DNA of 64,000 nucleotides from an uncultured Granulosicoccus sp. (lineage in GTDB: Bacteria; Pseudomonadota; Gammaproteobacteria; Granulosicoccales; Granulosicoccaceae), in assembly GCA_947492525.1 (NCBI GenBank), contig CANLNQ010000004.1:1-64000 (forward strand), given 5' to 3'. The notes under the pieces were generated by a model, which was not told the DNA's origin, did not search any database, and saw only the letters and a list, made by a program, of their open reading frames with translations. This document shows positions 9,863 through 19,247 of the stretch, piece by piece. Position 1 is the stretch's first letter; every line of letters starts with the position of its first letter. The translations under genes and the position numbers were made by a program.

Positions 9863-12079
9863 ATGATCAAGAACCTGTCGATCACTACCAAGTCCTTACT
9901 TGCACCGCTGTTCGCCTGTTGCATGATGATGGCCATCGTGGCTGTGTTCTACGACAGTTACCGGGCTTCCCAGGCACACTATGCCGAGGTGCGCGAGGCA
10001 ACTTCCAAGGCTGATATCGCCAGAAAGCTCGGCCTGCAGATCCACAGTGCTCAGGATTTGTTGTCGCGTACATCGTCATGGATCCAGACCGGTGTTTCGC
10101 TGGATGACGCGGACCAGGCCATTGCCGACTCCAGCCGCTATCTGGCGCATATAGAGGCCAGTCTGGCATTGCTCGAGGCTGACACTGCCATGCTGGATGA
10201 CCCTCGAATGCTGGCGTTGCGTAGCGCATCGGACAGCTATACAGAGTCATTCAACAAGGTCATGGGCTTCCTGAATGAAATGCCCTATCTGGCGACCATG
10301 AGCCTGACCAACACCTATTCGGTATTCGACGAGTTGTCAGCCAGTGCGCTGGCGGTGGAGGCATATTTTTCCGATCAAGAGGTGCTGGTGCAACAACACT
10401 CGGTCGAATCGCAGCAGAAGGCGCTACTGCATGTGGTGGGTGTCTCTGTTGTTGCATTGATCGCCTCCTTGCTCGCCGCAGCCGTCTTCGGTCATGCCAT
10501 ATCATCACCGATTCGTCGCTTGACCCGAGTGATCTCCTGTCTTTCAGAGGGCAATAACGATATCAAGGTGGGCAACACAGGTCAGCGAGATGAAGTGGGT
10601 ACCATGGCCAATGCCGTGGAAAACCTGAAGCTGATGCTCAAGGAAGCTGACAGGCTGGAAAAGCAAAGCCGTGGTGCCATGCGAAACAACAGCATCAGGC
10701 AGGCACTGGGCAGTGCCAACGTCAATCTGATCGTGGCCGATGATGCCGGAGAGGCCATTTTCGTCAATGAAGGGATGAAAAGGCTGCTGCGAAACGTGGC
10801 AGATGGCTTGCCTGCCAGCGTCATCAGTTCGCTTGAAGGCGATGATGCAAAACCCCTTGTCCTGTCGCAACTGGATCGAGGTACGGATGAACTGGACATC
10901 CCTTCATTGGCAAGCGCGCAGATATCTGAATTCGACCTGCAGGGCCTGAGAATTCAGCAGATCGTCACACCGGTCACGGATGCAGCCGATGAGCGTCATG
11001 GCGTGGTTCTGGAATGGATAGACATGACCGATCAGTTGGAACGCGAGCGGCAGACTCGCGCCGCCAGTGCACGCGAACTGGAGTTGGCCGAAGACATCAA
11101 GCGAGGAGCCGAACAGCTTCTGCGAACGGTTGATGCGGCACTACAAGGTGATCTGACTCAGCACGTGACCATCGACGGTGAGGGGGCCATGAGTCAGATT
11201 GGCACCGCCCTGGATGATCTGTATGACAATCTGTCGGGAAGCATCAGTGCCATTGCGCACAATGCGGTGCAGCTCAAGGCCAGTTCCGTGGAGCTCATCG
11301 AGCTGAATCAGGGCATGAACGATTCAGCGGCGCAAGCCTCTACCCAGATCAATCAAGTGAGCGAGGCTACGGTCGAGCTTGGTGAGCATGTCGGCCAGAT
11401 CTCCACTCTGGTGGCGAGCATGAGCGACTCGATCAATGAGGTGTCCGACAATTCTCAACAGGCAACCGTGGTGGCAGACAAGGCCGTGGATATAGCTCGG
11501 TCGACGGATGTGCTGATGCGTCAATTGAGTGATTCTTCAATGGGAATCGGCGCGGTCATCAAGGTCATTACCACGATCGCCGAACAGACCAATCTGCTGG
11601 CGCTCAACGCAACGATAGAGGCGGCACGCGCAGGTGAGTCTGGCAAGGGCTTCGCGGTCGTGGCCAATGAGGTCAAGGAGCTGGCCAAGGAGACGGCGAA
11701 GGCCACCGAAGACATCAGCGAACGTATCAATGCGATACAACGCGACAGTGATGGTGCTGTCACTGCCATCGGTGAAATCAGCGACATCATTGCGCAGATC
11801 AATCTGCTGCAGGACAGGATCTCGACCGGTGTCAGCCGGCAGAAGGATGCGGTCCAGCATATCAACGGTTCAACGCATGAGGTCGATGTCAGAACCACCG
11901 CCATCATGGGTAATCTGTCCCGAGTCTCGGACAGTGCAAGCGAAACGCTGGATGGCACGGTCAGAGCCCTGGCAGCCGCCAGAACGCTTGAGCAGATGTC
12001 CTCGTCGATGAACGAGATGGCGGCTCGTTTCCGTATCAGGAAGGTGCGGCGCGAGGAGCGTCACCGCAAGGCGGCCTGA
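9863..12079 (+). CDS. Methyl-accepting chemotaxis protein with internal PAS domain
   Basis: 738 residues: membrane helix 1 (about 11-29), a helical periplasmic ligand domain (about 30-185), membrane helix 2 (about 187-212) and a HAMP domain (about 213-265). A PAS-like segment (about 280-390, [20 protein letters not shown]) and a second HAMP-like linker follow. The signalling domain has the hairpin tip motif [20 protein letters not shown]. No CheR/CheB-tethering pentapeptide is present at the C terminus, which ends in a basic [13 protein letters not shown] tail. Orphan: no che genes nearby. Ligand unknown; the PAS suggests an additional cytoplasmic input. Confidence 0.9.
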   Translation: MIKNLSITTKSLLAPLFACCMMMAIVAVFYDSYRASQAHYAEVREATSKADIARKLGLQIHSAQDLLSRTSSWIQTGVSLDDADQAIADSSRYLAHIEASLALLEADTAMLDDPRMLALRSASDSYTESFNKVMGFLNEMPYLATMSLTNTYSVFDELSASALAVEAYFSDQEVLVQQHSVESQQKALLHVVGVSVVALIASLLAAAVFGHAISSPIRRLTRVISCLSEGNNDIKVGNTGQRDEVGTMANAVENLKLMLKEADRLEKQSRGAMRNNSIRQALGSANVNLIVADDAGEAIFVNEGMKRLLRNVADGLPASVISSLEGDDAKPLVLSQLDRGTDELDIPSLASAQISEFDLQGLRIQQIVTPVTDAADERHGVVLEWIDMTDQLERERQTRAASARELELAEDIKRGAEQLLRTVDAALQGDLTQHVTIDGEGAMSQIGTALDDLYDNLSGSISAIAHNAVQLKASSVELIELNQGMNDSAAQASTQINQVSEATVELGEHVGQISTLVASMSDSINEVSDNSQQATVVADKAVDIARSTDVLMRQLSDSSMGIGAVIKVITTIAEQTNLLALNATIEAARAGESGKGFAVVANEVKELAKETAKATEDISERINAIQRDSDGAVTAIGEISDIIAQINLLQDRISTGVSRQKDAVQHINGSTHEVDVRTTAIMGNLSRVSDSASETLDGTVRALAAARTLEQMSSSMNEMAARFRIRKVRREERHRKAA

Positions 12080-12084
12080 CGCAC

Positions 12085-12118
12085 CAGCCTGAAACAGCAG
12101 CCTGAAACAGCAGCCTGG
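12085..12118. repeat. 13-bp tandem repeat between MCP and trkA
   Basis: Two perfect copies of CAGCCTGAAACAG (12085-12097, 12098-12110) and a partial third (12111-12118) fill most of the 48-bp gap between the convergent chemoreceptor and trkA genes. No terminator-like hairpin with a T-run is visible here. Confidence 0.8.
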
Positions 12119-12127
12119 CAAGGCGGG

Positions 12128-13501
12128 TCAGACGAAGGTCACGCCAACCTGGAACAGTCGTTCGACATCCTTGATACTGCGCTTGTCAGACAGAAACAAG
12201 ACGAGATGGTCGCCTGATTCGATCATGATGTCGTCATGGGGAAACAGCAGTTGATCGCGCCTTGCCACCAGGCCTATATGGACGCCGCCTGGCAGAGACA
12301 GCGACTGGATGCTCTTGCCAACCACGCGCGATGTTTTTCTATCCCCGTGTACCTTGATTTCGATGGCTTCAGCCGCACCGCGGCGCAGGGAATGCACGGC
12401 CAGTACATCGCCCCGTCGTATATGAGCCAGGAGTGCGCCGATGGTGACCTGCGCAGGTGATACTGCAATGTCGATGGCGCTGCCCTGGGCAATGTCGACA
12501 TAGCTGGAGCGGTTGATCAGGCAGATGGTCTTGCGAGCGCCCAGTCTCTTGGCCAGCATGGAGGACAGGATATTGGCCTCGTCGTCGTTGGTCACCGCGC
12601 AGAATACATCGGTATTCTCGATGTTTTCCTGTTTCAGTAAATCGGCATCTGCCGCATCGCCGAGCAGGATGATCGCTTTCTCCAGCGTTTGTGCCAGGTG
12701 AAGACCATGGGCTTCGTCGACCTCGATCAACTTGACGGCGTATTGCTGCTCCAGGGACAGTGCCAGTTTCTCGCCGATATTACCGCCCCCGGCGATGATG
12801 ATACGGCGATAGCGCTTGTCGGTCTGCCGGAAGCCTGCCAACACCGGGGCTACATCGTCACAGGCGGCGATGAAGAAGACTTCGTCTCCTGCTGCCACAA
12901 CTGTCTTGTCGTTCAGAGGAATCGACTCCTCACCTCTGAATAATGCAACTACGCGGAACGGATGCTGTGGCAGGCTCTGGTTCAGGTCGCGGACATGCTT
13001 GCCCACCAGGTGACCCGCAGGCTTCGCCTCGACCGCTGCCATGCGAGCCTTGCCACCGACAAAATCGAGAACCTGCAGAACCCCGGGTTCTTCGATCAGA
13101 TACTGTACGTGTCGTGTCACCAGTTGTTCGGGGCTGATGATGTAATCGACAGGAATGGCACTGGGTGAAAACAGCGTCGGGTGATCCAGGTAGTCGGTGG
13201 AGCGTATTCTGGCCAGGCACTTGTTGGTGCTGAACAGCGAATGCGCGACCTGGCAGGCAATCATGTTGGTTTCGTCGCTGCTGGTGACCGCCAGCAGAAG
13301 GTCAGCATCCTCGATACCGGCGTCGATCAGTGTCGCCGGACTGGATGCATTGCCCGCCACTGTCCGGATATCGAGCTTTTCCTGCAGCCGCTTCAGCAAG
13401 GCGGGTTTGAGGTCGACCACGGTGAGATCGTTGGATTCCGCCGCAAGCTCGACAGCGACATCGGACCCTACCTGACCCGCTCCCAGTATGATGATTTTCA
13501 T
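12128..13501 (-). CDS. trkA: Trk potassium uptake regulatory protein TrkA
   Basis: 457 residues built as two tandem RCK units. Each begins with a Rossmann NAD(H)-binding motif (GAGQVGSDVAVELA at about 7-20; AGGGNIGEKLALSLE near 237-251) and ends with a TrkA-C subdomain (around 150-220 and 370-455). This is the standard TrkA length and order. It is a peripheral membrane protein that gates the TrkH channel in response to nucleotides. It lies 46 bp downstream of trkH on the same strand, so both are probably one operon. Confidence 0.95.
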   Translation of the reverse strand: MKIIILGAGQVGSDVAVELAAESNDLTVVDLKPALLKRLQEKLDIRTVAGNASSPATLIDAGIEDADLLLAVTSSDETNMIACQVAHSLFSTNKCLARIRSTDYLDHPTLFSPSAIPVDYIISPEQLVTRHVQYLIEEPGVLQVLDFVGGKARMAAVEAKPAGHLVGKHVRDLNQSLPQHPFRVVALFRGEESIPLNDKTVVAAGDEVFFIAACDDVAPVLAGFRQTDKRYRRIIIAGGGNIGEKLALSLEQQYAVKLIEVDEAHGLHLAQTLEKAIILLGDAADADLLKQENIENTDVFCAVTNDDEANILSSMLAKRLGARKTICLINRSSYVDIAQGSAIDIAVSPAQVTIGALLAHIRRGDVLAVHSLRRGAAEAIEIKVHGDRKTSRVVGKSIQSLSLPGGVHIGLVARRDQLLFPHDDIMIESGDHLVLFLSDKRSIKDVERLFQVGVTFV

Positions 13502-13547
13502 GCGTATCTGCCAAAGGGGTTGTTATTGTTTTTCATCTTGCCGATCG

Positions 13548-14993
13548 TCAGTTGCGCCAATAGGCGGGCAGAAACAGGATGAGCAGCGTGAAGACCTCCA
13601 GTCTGCCAACCAGCATGGCGAAAATGCCCAACCATTTCACGGTTGTGTTGACTGTTGAAAAATCGGTGGCGACATCGCCAAGCCCCGGACCCATCAAGGT
13701 GATGGTGGCGCTGACCGCACCGAAAGCCGATTCCAGGTCGAGTCCGGCAGCCATCATCGCCAGGGTCAGAACCAGGCTGGTCAGAATGTAGAGCGTGTAG
13801 AAACCCCAGACAGAGAACAGTTGATCATCGGGTACCAGACGACCGTTGAGCTTGATGACTGAAATCGCCTGTGGGTGGGCCATGTGGAAGAGCTGTCGAA
13901 GGCCGAGGCGGGTCAACAGAATGATCCGCAGTACCTTGATGCCACCGGATGTCGATCCCGCACATCCTCCGATATGAGCCACGAGAATGATCAGCAGGGG
14001 CACGAACAGCGGCCAGTCAGAAAAGGTTTCCGTGCCGAAGCCGGTGCTTGTCATCAAGGCGACCACCTGAAACACGGATACTCTGAAGGATGAGAGCAGG
14101 GTGTCGTGAGTGCCGACAATGAACAGGGTCATGGTGATGATCACTGTCGTGCCCAGCAGGATGTAGAGATAGGTACGAAACTCTCCGTCTTTGCTGTAGG
14201 TCTTCATGCTGCGGTTGCGCAGCGCCATGAAATGCAGGGCGAAGTTGGTACCCCCTGCAATCATGAACACGATGGCAATGGTCTCGATCAGTGGGCTGTC
14301 GTAATAACCGAGGCTGGCATCGTGTGTGGAAAACCCGCCGGTGGATATCGTCGTCATGGCGTGTCCTATGGCATCGAATGGTCGCATGCCGGCCAGCCAA
14401 TAGGCTGCAGCGCAGAGGATGGTCAGGAAGACATAGATAATCCATAGTGAGCGAGCAGTCTCGGCGATGCGCGGCGTGATCTTCTCGTGTTTGGCCACAC
14501 CTGACGCTTCGGCCTGATACAGCTGCATGCCGCCGATGCCGAGCAAGGGCAGTACAGCAACTGCCAGTACGATGATGCCCATTCCGCCCAGCCACTGGAT
14601 CTGCTGACGATGGTAGAGCAGGGAGCGCGGCAACTCGTCCAGTCCGACGATGACGGTGGAGCCGGTGCTGGTGAATCCGGACAGTGATTCGAACATCGCG
14701 TCCGTGAAATCCAGGTGCAGGCTCAGCAGGAAAGGCAGGCTGCCCACTGCACCGAGCAGTATCCAGAAGAAGCTGACGACGAAATAGCCTTCACGAACAC
14801 TGATTTCGGAGGTCGTTTCCCTGACCGGGAACCACATCAGAAGTCCGGCCAGCAGGCTGATTGCCAGGGATATCAGGAAGATCGACCACTGCCCGTCCTG
14901 ATAGAACAGCGAGACAGCGATGGAGGGGGCGAAGCTGGCGCTGTAGAGCATCAGCAACATACCGAACAGGCGAACAATCGGAGTCCAGTGCAT
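13548..14993 (-). CDS. trkH: Trk potassium transporter TrkH
   Basis: 481 residues, all membrane helices, with four pore-loop repeats around short Gly-containing selectivity segments, for example SGFTSTGSTV (near 105) and STGGFSTHD, TSTGFGTETF and GGCAGSTSGGIKVLRI later. This is the TrkH/KtrB K+ channel family at its usual length. First gene of the trkH-trkA pair. Start ATG at 14993, with GGA about 7 bases upstream. Confidence 0.95.
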   Translation of the reverse strand: MHWTPIVRLFGMLLMLYSASFAPSIAVSLFYQDGQWSIFLISLAISLLAGLLMWFPVRETTSEISVREGYFVVSFFWILLGAVGSLPFLLSLHLDFTDAMFESLSGFTSTGSTVIVGLDELPRSLLYHRQQIQWLGGMGIIVLAVAVLPLLGIGGMQLYQAEASGVAKHEKITPRIAETARSLWIIYVFLTILCAAAYWLAGMRPFDAIGHAMTTISTGGFSTHDASLGYYDSPLIETIAIVFMIAGGTNFALHFMALRNRSMKTYSKDGEFRTYLYILLGTTVIITMTLFIVGTHDTLLSSFRVSVFQVVALMTSTGFGTETFSDWPLFVPLLIILVAHIGGCAGSTSGGIKVLRIILLTRLGLRQLFHMAHPQAISVIKLNGRLVPDDQLFSVWGFYTLYILTSLVLTLAMMAAGLDLESAFGAVSATITLMGPGLGDVATDFSTVNTTVKWLGIFAMLVGRLEVFTLLILFLPAYWRN

Positions 14994-15322
14994 CAGAATG
15001 TCCAGTATCGCGAGTGCGTCGTTATCAGTACAGCGCGATTGTAATACTACCGATGCTCAACCGACACCATCGATACTGCCGCTTGTAGTTTCGACACGCG
15101 TCGGCGATAGCTGGATCAGATTTCGAAGGTGTGTAAGGTATTGATTTACAATGTGAAAAATGGTTCTTTTCCATTGCTCGTTGTGATGGCTTATTGTCAT
15201 CATGAATGTCGTGAACGAGAATGACATGTGTCATTTCACGCTCGGTTCAAGGCCGGTCACGGCAGGCGGTAACCACATCATGTGACGCTACCGCGTGCCT
15301 GCCTCGACAATCATCGAGCCTT
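14994..15322. other. Intergenic region upstream of trkH, with nested dyad
   Basis: No gene seen in these 329 bp. The AT-richer half (15121-15240) probably holds the trkH promoter. Its one clear structure is the nested dyad at 15210-15240, listed separately. Confidence 0.6.
15210..15240. promoter_or_regulatory. Nested inverted repeat upstream of trkH
   Basis: Inner arms AATGACA / TGTCATT (15220-15226, 15229-15235) are separated by 2 bp and flanked by outer arms CGTGA / TCACG (15210-15214, 15236-15240). It lies about 220 bp before the trkH start and 83 bp after the DUF3461 stop. Either an operator or a 3' hairpin of the DUF3461 transcript; there is no T-run on either side, so a classical terminator is unlikely. 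Confidence 0.45.
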
Positions 15323-15787
15323 CTACATCGCTTCGATGTGCTTGCGCACGTTGTCGAATTTACCGTTCACGCGACTCATGTCTTCTGAAGCGATGGAACC
15401 GTTGATCAGTTCCTTCAACTCGTTGATTTCTGCCAGCAGATCGGCCTTCAGATCCTTGTTGTCCGGCTTGACGGGTTCATGCTGATTGTGGGCGATCAGG
15501 TCGTCCAGCTCGGCAACGGCTTTCAGCAGGAAGGGAGAGATCTCGTAGGTGTGTTCCATACGGGAAGTGCCGCCATCGGCAATCACGGTTCTGAGTGAGC
15601 GACCGAATTTGTATTTGCGAGTGTGAGGCAGTAATGAACCTTTTGCTCTTTTGTAGATGACGCGGAGTACATCCTTGTCCGCACCGTCCTGACGCAGGCT
15701 GTAGTTGGATATTTCGTGAAAGCGGATTATGCCCATTTCCGCCAGTGTGGCGTATTGGGTGGGTTGTTCTGCAAGATTGGCAGACAT
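15323..15787 (-). CDS. DUF3461 family protein
   Basis: 154 residues. The N-terminal part (about 10-60) carries the conserved features of the DUF3461 family: YATLAEMGI, then EISNYSLRQDG and RAKGSLLPHTRKYKF. A helical, Leu/Glu-rich C-terminal part may be a coiled coil (about 110-150). Family function is unknown to me. Start ATG at 15787 has GAGGA 8 bases upstream. The upstream region contains a dyad related to the operator of the SRPBCC/ArsR operon (see findings). Confidence 0.85.
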   Translation of the reverse strand: MSANLAEQPTQYATLAEMGIIRFHEISNYSLRQDGADKDVLRVIYKRAKGSLLPHTRKYKFGRSLRTVIADGGTSRMEHTYEISPFLLKAVAELDDLIAHNQHEPVKPDNKDLKADLLAEINELKELINGSIASEDMSRVNGKFDNVRKHIEAM

Positions 15788-16168
15788 GGCCTTGTTCCTC
15801 GGTTGTGGAGAATCGGATTGATCGGCACACGCTTATCGGCTGTGCGGTAAATCAATATAGGTTGCATATGTTGCAGTGCAGCATATGCGGAGGCACAAGT
15901 GATGGGGTGCTGATGAACGAATGGTGGTTTGTCCATCTCTTGCAATGAGACTGCCGGTCTCGGTATTGTCTTGCGTATCAGGAGGGTACAGAGGTTTTCG
16001 GCAGTAAGAAGGGACTTGATGGTGACTCGCCGCGAGCGCCGATAGCATCATTGTTCACGATTCGGCAAGGGTTACGAGGCGTCATGTATTACATAAAGCC
16101 GCGTGTTTCGCGAATCGGCGATGATTCCGGCTACCTGTGGCGGCTGTGGCAGGTAGAGCGTCCATCCA
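15788..16168. other. Intergenic region upstream of the DUF3461 gene
   Basis: 381 bp without a convincing gene. Short frames on both strands lack ribosome-binding sites and recognisable motifs. It holds the promoter side of the DUF3461 gene and the 25-bp dyad at 15864-15888. Confidence 0.6.
15864..15888. promoter_or_regulatory. 25-bp imperfect palindrome upstream of DUF3461
   Basis: Arms GCATATG (15864-15870) and CATATGC (15882-15888) flank inner arms TGCA-G-TGCA; only one base pair out of twelve mismatches. The overlapping 12-mer TAGGTTGCATAT (15858-15869) is identical to part of the operator at 19159-19184. Candidate operator about 77 bp upstream of the DUF3461 start. Confidence 0.45.
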
Positions 16169-16873
16169 CTATTCAGCCAGCCAGCCGCCCGAAGGCAGGG
16201 GTTTGAGGAGCGGCGTATCGAAAGCCGAAAATACCCGGTTCTCGAGCCCCGGAGATGCGGTTGCAAGGGCTTGTCGCCAAAGTGTCGACTGCCGCATGGC
16301 GCATCCCAGGCAATCCGGCGTGATACCTGTGCGGCCAAGGAGGCTCAGGGCTGAGACCATGGATGAGCCGGTACTGATCACATCGTCGATGACACAGACA
16401 CGCTTGTCCTGGAGCAGTCCAAGCATGCGCGGGTCGATGTAGAGTCGTTTCTGGCTGTTCGGACTGGTAATCGAACTCATGGGAACAGAAAGCTCATCCC
16501 GGTACCAGAACTTGCGAGAGGTACCCAGCGGCACGTAGCGCGCATGACCCAGCCTGCGGGCAGTCGCTTCAGCCAGTGTCAGACCAAGCGTCGGCAATCC
16601 GACAATGACATCCGGACTTTCCTCTCTGAGCTTGTTCGCCAGTTCATCGGCCAGCGCATCGACGACAGCGAAGCTCGCCTGGTTGATGATCAGAGAGGCA
16701 AGCGCGTATCGCCCGTGGTCACGTTCCCTGATGGGCAGCAACAACTGGCGGCCATCGGCGAGAGTGGCCGGGTAGGCATGCAGATGCCCGCCTTCCGGTG
16801 TTTCGACATGACTACCGGGAGGGTCGATGTGTTGCCAGAAATCAGAGTCGGAAAGGGGAGCAGATGTGGGCAT
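16169..16873 (-). CDS. Phosphoribosyltransferase family protein
   Basis: About 234 residues. The PRPP-binding loop of type I phosphoribosyltransferases is clear: VCVIDDVISTGSS (about 156-168), preceded by a VIVGLPTLGLTLAEATARRLG segment resembling adenine/xanthine PRTases. Around 118-124 the segment GTSRKFWY probably contributes to pyrophosphate binding. Substrate base is not determinable by eye. Start is uncertain: ATG at 16873 chosen over a TTG at 16915; neither has a strong ribosome-binding site. Orphan gene, divergent from the M20 amidohydrolase. Confidence 0.8.
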   Translation of the reverse strand: MPTSAPLSDSDFWQHIDPPGSHVETPEGGHLHAYPATLADGRQLLLPIRERDHGRYALASLIINQASFAVVDALADELANKLREESPDVIVGLPTLGLTLAEATARRLGHARYVPLGTSRKFWYRDELSVPMSSITSPNSQKRLYIDPRMLGLLQDKRVCVIDDVISTGSSMVSALSLLGRTGITPDCLGCAMRQSTLWRQALATASPGLENRVFSAFDTPLLKPLPSGGWLAE

Positions 16874-17123
16874 GGTCTGAGAGGTCAGGGTCGTTGGGCT
16901 GCGGTACTGTATCAAGAGTCTCGAGGGGCTGCAGAGTCGGCCGCGATGATTCTGTTCTGTAGCCCACCCAGAGTCGTCTGAGTTGTATTATTGAAGTGAT
17001 ATTCGTATCTTGCTTGGCGTGCTGACAGCAGTTTGGGCTGGTCTGGAGGAGACATCTGCTGCATGCCTGCCGGAGCCAGCGTAGAATGTGCGTCACTCTG
17101 TTGGTAACCAGTCTTCCGATCGC

Positions 17124-18320
17124 ATGAACAAGCCGGATCACTCAGACGAACTCAGCTTCCTGACTGAATTGCGCCACGACTTGCATGCTCATCCCGAGCT
17201 TGGGTTCGAGGAGATGCGTACCAGCGCCAGGGTGCTGGAAATACTGCAGTCCGCCGGGATAGAGGTGCATGAGGGTCTGGCAGGCACCGGTCTTGTCGCC
17301 ACGATCAGAGGTGGCATTGCGGACGATGCAACTGATGCTGCCGATGGTGCTTATAGCTGCATCGGTTTGCGAGCAGACATGGATGCCCTGGCAATGACAG
17401 AGGTGGCGCAGAGACCCTGGCAATCCAGGGTAGACGGAAAGATGCATGCCTGTGGTCACGACGGCCACACTGTCATGCTGTTGGGTGCTGCACTGGAACT
17501 GGCCCGCAGCAGACGTTTCAAGGGCACGGTGCATTGCATCTTTCAGCCGGCGGAGGAAGGTCGAGGTGGAGCCAGACGCATGGTGGAAGAGGGTCTGTTC
17601 GAGCAATTTCCCTGCGATATGGTGTTTGGCCTTCACAACATGCCAGGTCTGGCCGTGGATGAAATGGCTGTGGTCTCGGGCCCCCAGCTGGCCAGTTCGG
17701 ATTCCTGGAGAATCACGTTCAAGGGCACGGGAACGCATGGCGCAAAGCCTCATCTGGGGCGCGATGCCATTACCGCTTCAGGGCACTTTCTGACAGCGCT
17801 GCAGACCATCCCGGCCCGTGTCGTGGATCCCTTGCAACCGGCAGTGGTCAGTGCCTGCTCGGTGGAGGCCGGCGATCCTGAAGCGCTGAATGTCATTCCT
17901 GATCTGGTCAGGATCGGCGGCACCGCCAGAGCCTACACACCAGAGGTGCGAAACCAACTGGAAGAAGGCATCGGCCAGCTGGCGAGAGGCATTGCCGCGA
18001 CTTTCGGTATCGAGGCCGAATACCACTACATTCGCCGCATACCACCTGTTGTCAACGACGGAGAGGCGACTGCACTGGCTCTACAGGCGGCCATCACCGT
18101 CTGTGGACGTGCTGTTCGTACGGATTTTCCCCGTTCGACTGCCGGCGATGATTTTGCCTTTTTCAGTCAGGATATTCCGGGTTGTTATGTCTGGCTCGGT
18201 AACGGTCCTGCCATCGATGGTGCCTTGCATCACAATACGTCCTATGACTTCAACGACGACGCCATCAGCACCGGAGTTAGCTTCTGGGTGAAGCTGGTCG
18301 AGCACGTCCTGAAGGGTTGA
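17124..18320 (+). CDS. M20 family amidohydrolase (hippurate hydrolase-like)
   Basis: 398 residues of the M20D family. Visible features: HPELGFEE near the N terminus, GLRADMDAL, the metal-ligand motif HACGHDGH, the catalytic QPAEEG motif and FGLHNMPG, followed by the dimerisation domain (about 185-300) and a C-terminal GDDFAFF segment. Family members hydrolyse N-acyl amino acids such as hippurate or N-acetyl derivatives, using two metal ions in the cytoplasm. The exact substrate is not readable. The ATG at 17124 aligns with the usual family N terminus better than a GTG at 17088. Monocistronic. Confidence 0.88.
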   Translation: MNKPDHSDELSFLTELRHDLHAHPELGFEEMRTSARVLEILQSAGIEVHEGLAGTGLVATIRGGIADDATDAADGAYSCIGLRADMDALAMTEVAQRPWQSRVDGKMHACGHDGHTVMLLGAALELARSRRFKGTVHCIFQPAEEGRGGARRMVEEGLFEQFPCDMVFGLHNMPGLAVDEMAVVSGPQLASSDSWRITFKGTGTHGAKPHLGRDAITASGHFLTALQTIPARVVDPLQPAVVSACSVEAGDPEALNVIPDLVRIGGTARAYTPEVRNQLEEGIGQLARGIAATFGIEAEYHYIRRIPPVVNDGEATALALQAAITVCGRAVRTDFPRSTAGDDFAFFSQDIPGCYVWLGNGPAIDGALHHNTSYDFNDDAISTGVSFWVKLVEHVLKG

Positions 18321-18343
18321 TGTGCACTATCGATCTCTGCCAG

Positions 18344-18664
18344 TCACGTATCGCCAGAATCTTCCAGCAGTCTTTTCAGAGCCTGGAGGCGTTGATCCCA
18401 TCGTTGCTCGATGTCTGCGATGAAGAGTCTTGCCTGCTGCAGTGAATCGGGTTTCAGGCAGACCTGCGTTTCGCGGCCCGCCGGGTGCAGCTCGATGATG
18501 TCTGCGCTGGCCAGTGCCTGAATCTGTTTGCGGGCGCCCTGACGCGATACGCCCAGATTTTCCGACAACTTGCCGATGGTGTAACTTGATCCATCGGACA
18601 AGCGGGTCACGATCTCCAGACGAACCGGGTCTCCCAAGGCCTTGAATACGGCGTCGACGCTCAT
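18344..18664 (-). CDS. ArsR-family winged-helix regulator
   Basis: 106 residues, a single winged-helix domain: FKALGDPVRLEIVTRL (helix 1-2), recognition region GKLSENLGVSRQGARKQIQAL (about 31-51) and the wing DIIELHPAGRETQVCL. No ArsR-type metal-binding CXC motif in helix 3, so it resembles the SdpR/HTH_20 subgroup that often pairs with SRPBCC proteins. The ATG begins one base after the stop of the SRPBCC gene, so the two are coupled. Likely represses its own operon through the inverted repeat at 19159-19184 (inference). Confidence 0.87.
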   Translation of the reverse strand: MSVDAVFKALGDPVRLEIVTRLSDGSSYTIGKLSENLGVSRQGARKQIQALASADIIELHPAGRETQVCLKPDSLQQARLFIADIEQRWDQRLQALKRLLEDSGDT

Positions 18665-18665
18665 G

Positions 18666-19106
18666 TCATTGCCCTGACAGAAAGTCCGTCAATCGACCCA
18701 GCATGAAGTCCCAGCCACCGGAATTCTGCTGATGACTGGACTCCGCGATGTCCTCTGGCAGAGCGGCAAATCCGGACTCGGTCAGCGTCAGCTTGCAGGA
18801 ACCATCGTCCTGCACGGTTATTCGAAACTCCACCAGCGTGGTCTTGACGCTGAGTACATCACCCAGGAAGTAATTGCCGCCGGGAACCCAGCGATACGCA
18901 AAGTATTCGTGAGGGGTGGCTTTAACGATGAGGATCCGGTTCTCGCCGTGACTGCCAAAACCGAAGATCGGTTGTTCGCCAACGGCATATTCGCCCTTGA
19001 TGGTTTCCGGGAACCATTTCACGACGAGTTCCGGATCGCTGATGGCCTTGTAAACGCGCTCCTGGCTGGCGTTGATGACAATTTCGCGCTGAATGCTGTC
19101 TTGCAT
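18666..19106 (-). CDS. SRPBCC (AHSA1-type) domain protein
   Basis: 146 residues forming one START-like SRPBCC/AHSA1 domain: IQREIVINASQERVYKAISDPELVVKWF at the N terminus and a C-terminal helix with SGGWDFMLGRLTDFL. Such proteins have a hydrophobic ligand cavity; genes of this type next to ArsR regulators are common and their physiological role is mostly unknown. First gene of a two-gene operon preceded by a 26-bp inverted repeat. Confidence 0.88.
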   Translation of the reverse strand: MQDSIQREIVINASQERVYKAISDPELVVKWFPETIKGEYAVGEQPIFGFGSHGENRILIVKATPHEYFAYRWVPGGNYFLGDVLSVKTTLVEFRITVQDDGSCKLTLTESGFAALPEDIAESSHQQNSGGWDFMLGRLTDFLSGQ

Positions 19107-19158
19107 GTGCGGTCTCCCGGATCATGTGGTGAGAGTCCATTTGAACACGCGGCAGAAT

Positions 19159-19184
19159 AATATGCAACTATTAGGTTGCATATT
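19159..19184. promoter_or_regulatory. Candidate ArsR operator upstream of the SRPBCC-arsR operon
   Basis: Perfect 10-bp arms AATATGCAAC (19159-19168) and GTTGCATATT (19175-19184) separated by the 6-bp spacer TATTAG, 52 bp before the SRPBCC start. Position, symmetry and AT content fit the operator of a dimeric winged-helix regulator. Confidence 0.7.
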
Positions 19185-19247
19185 GAAGGCAGCTGATGGG
19201 CGAATATTTACACCCTTGGAAACATTGATCACACGGGGTGCACAGGT

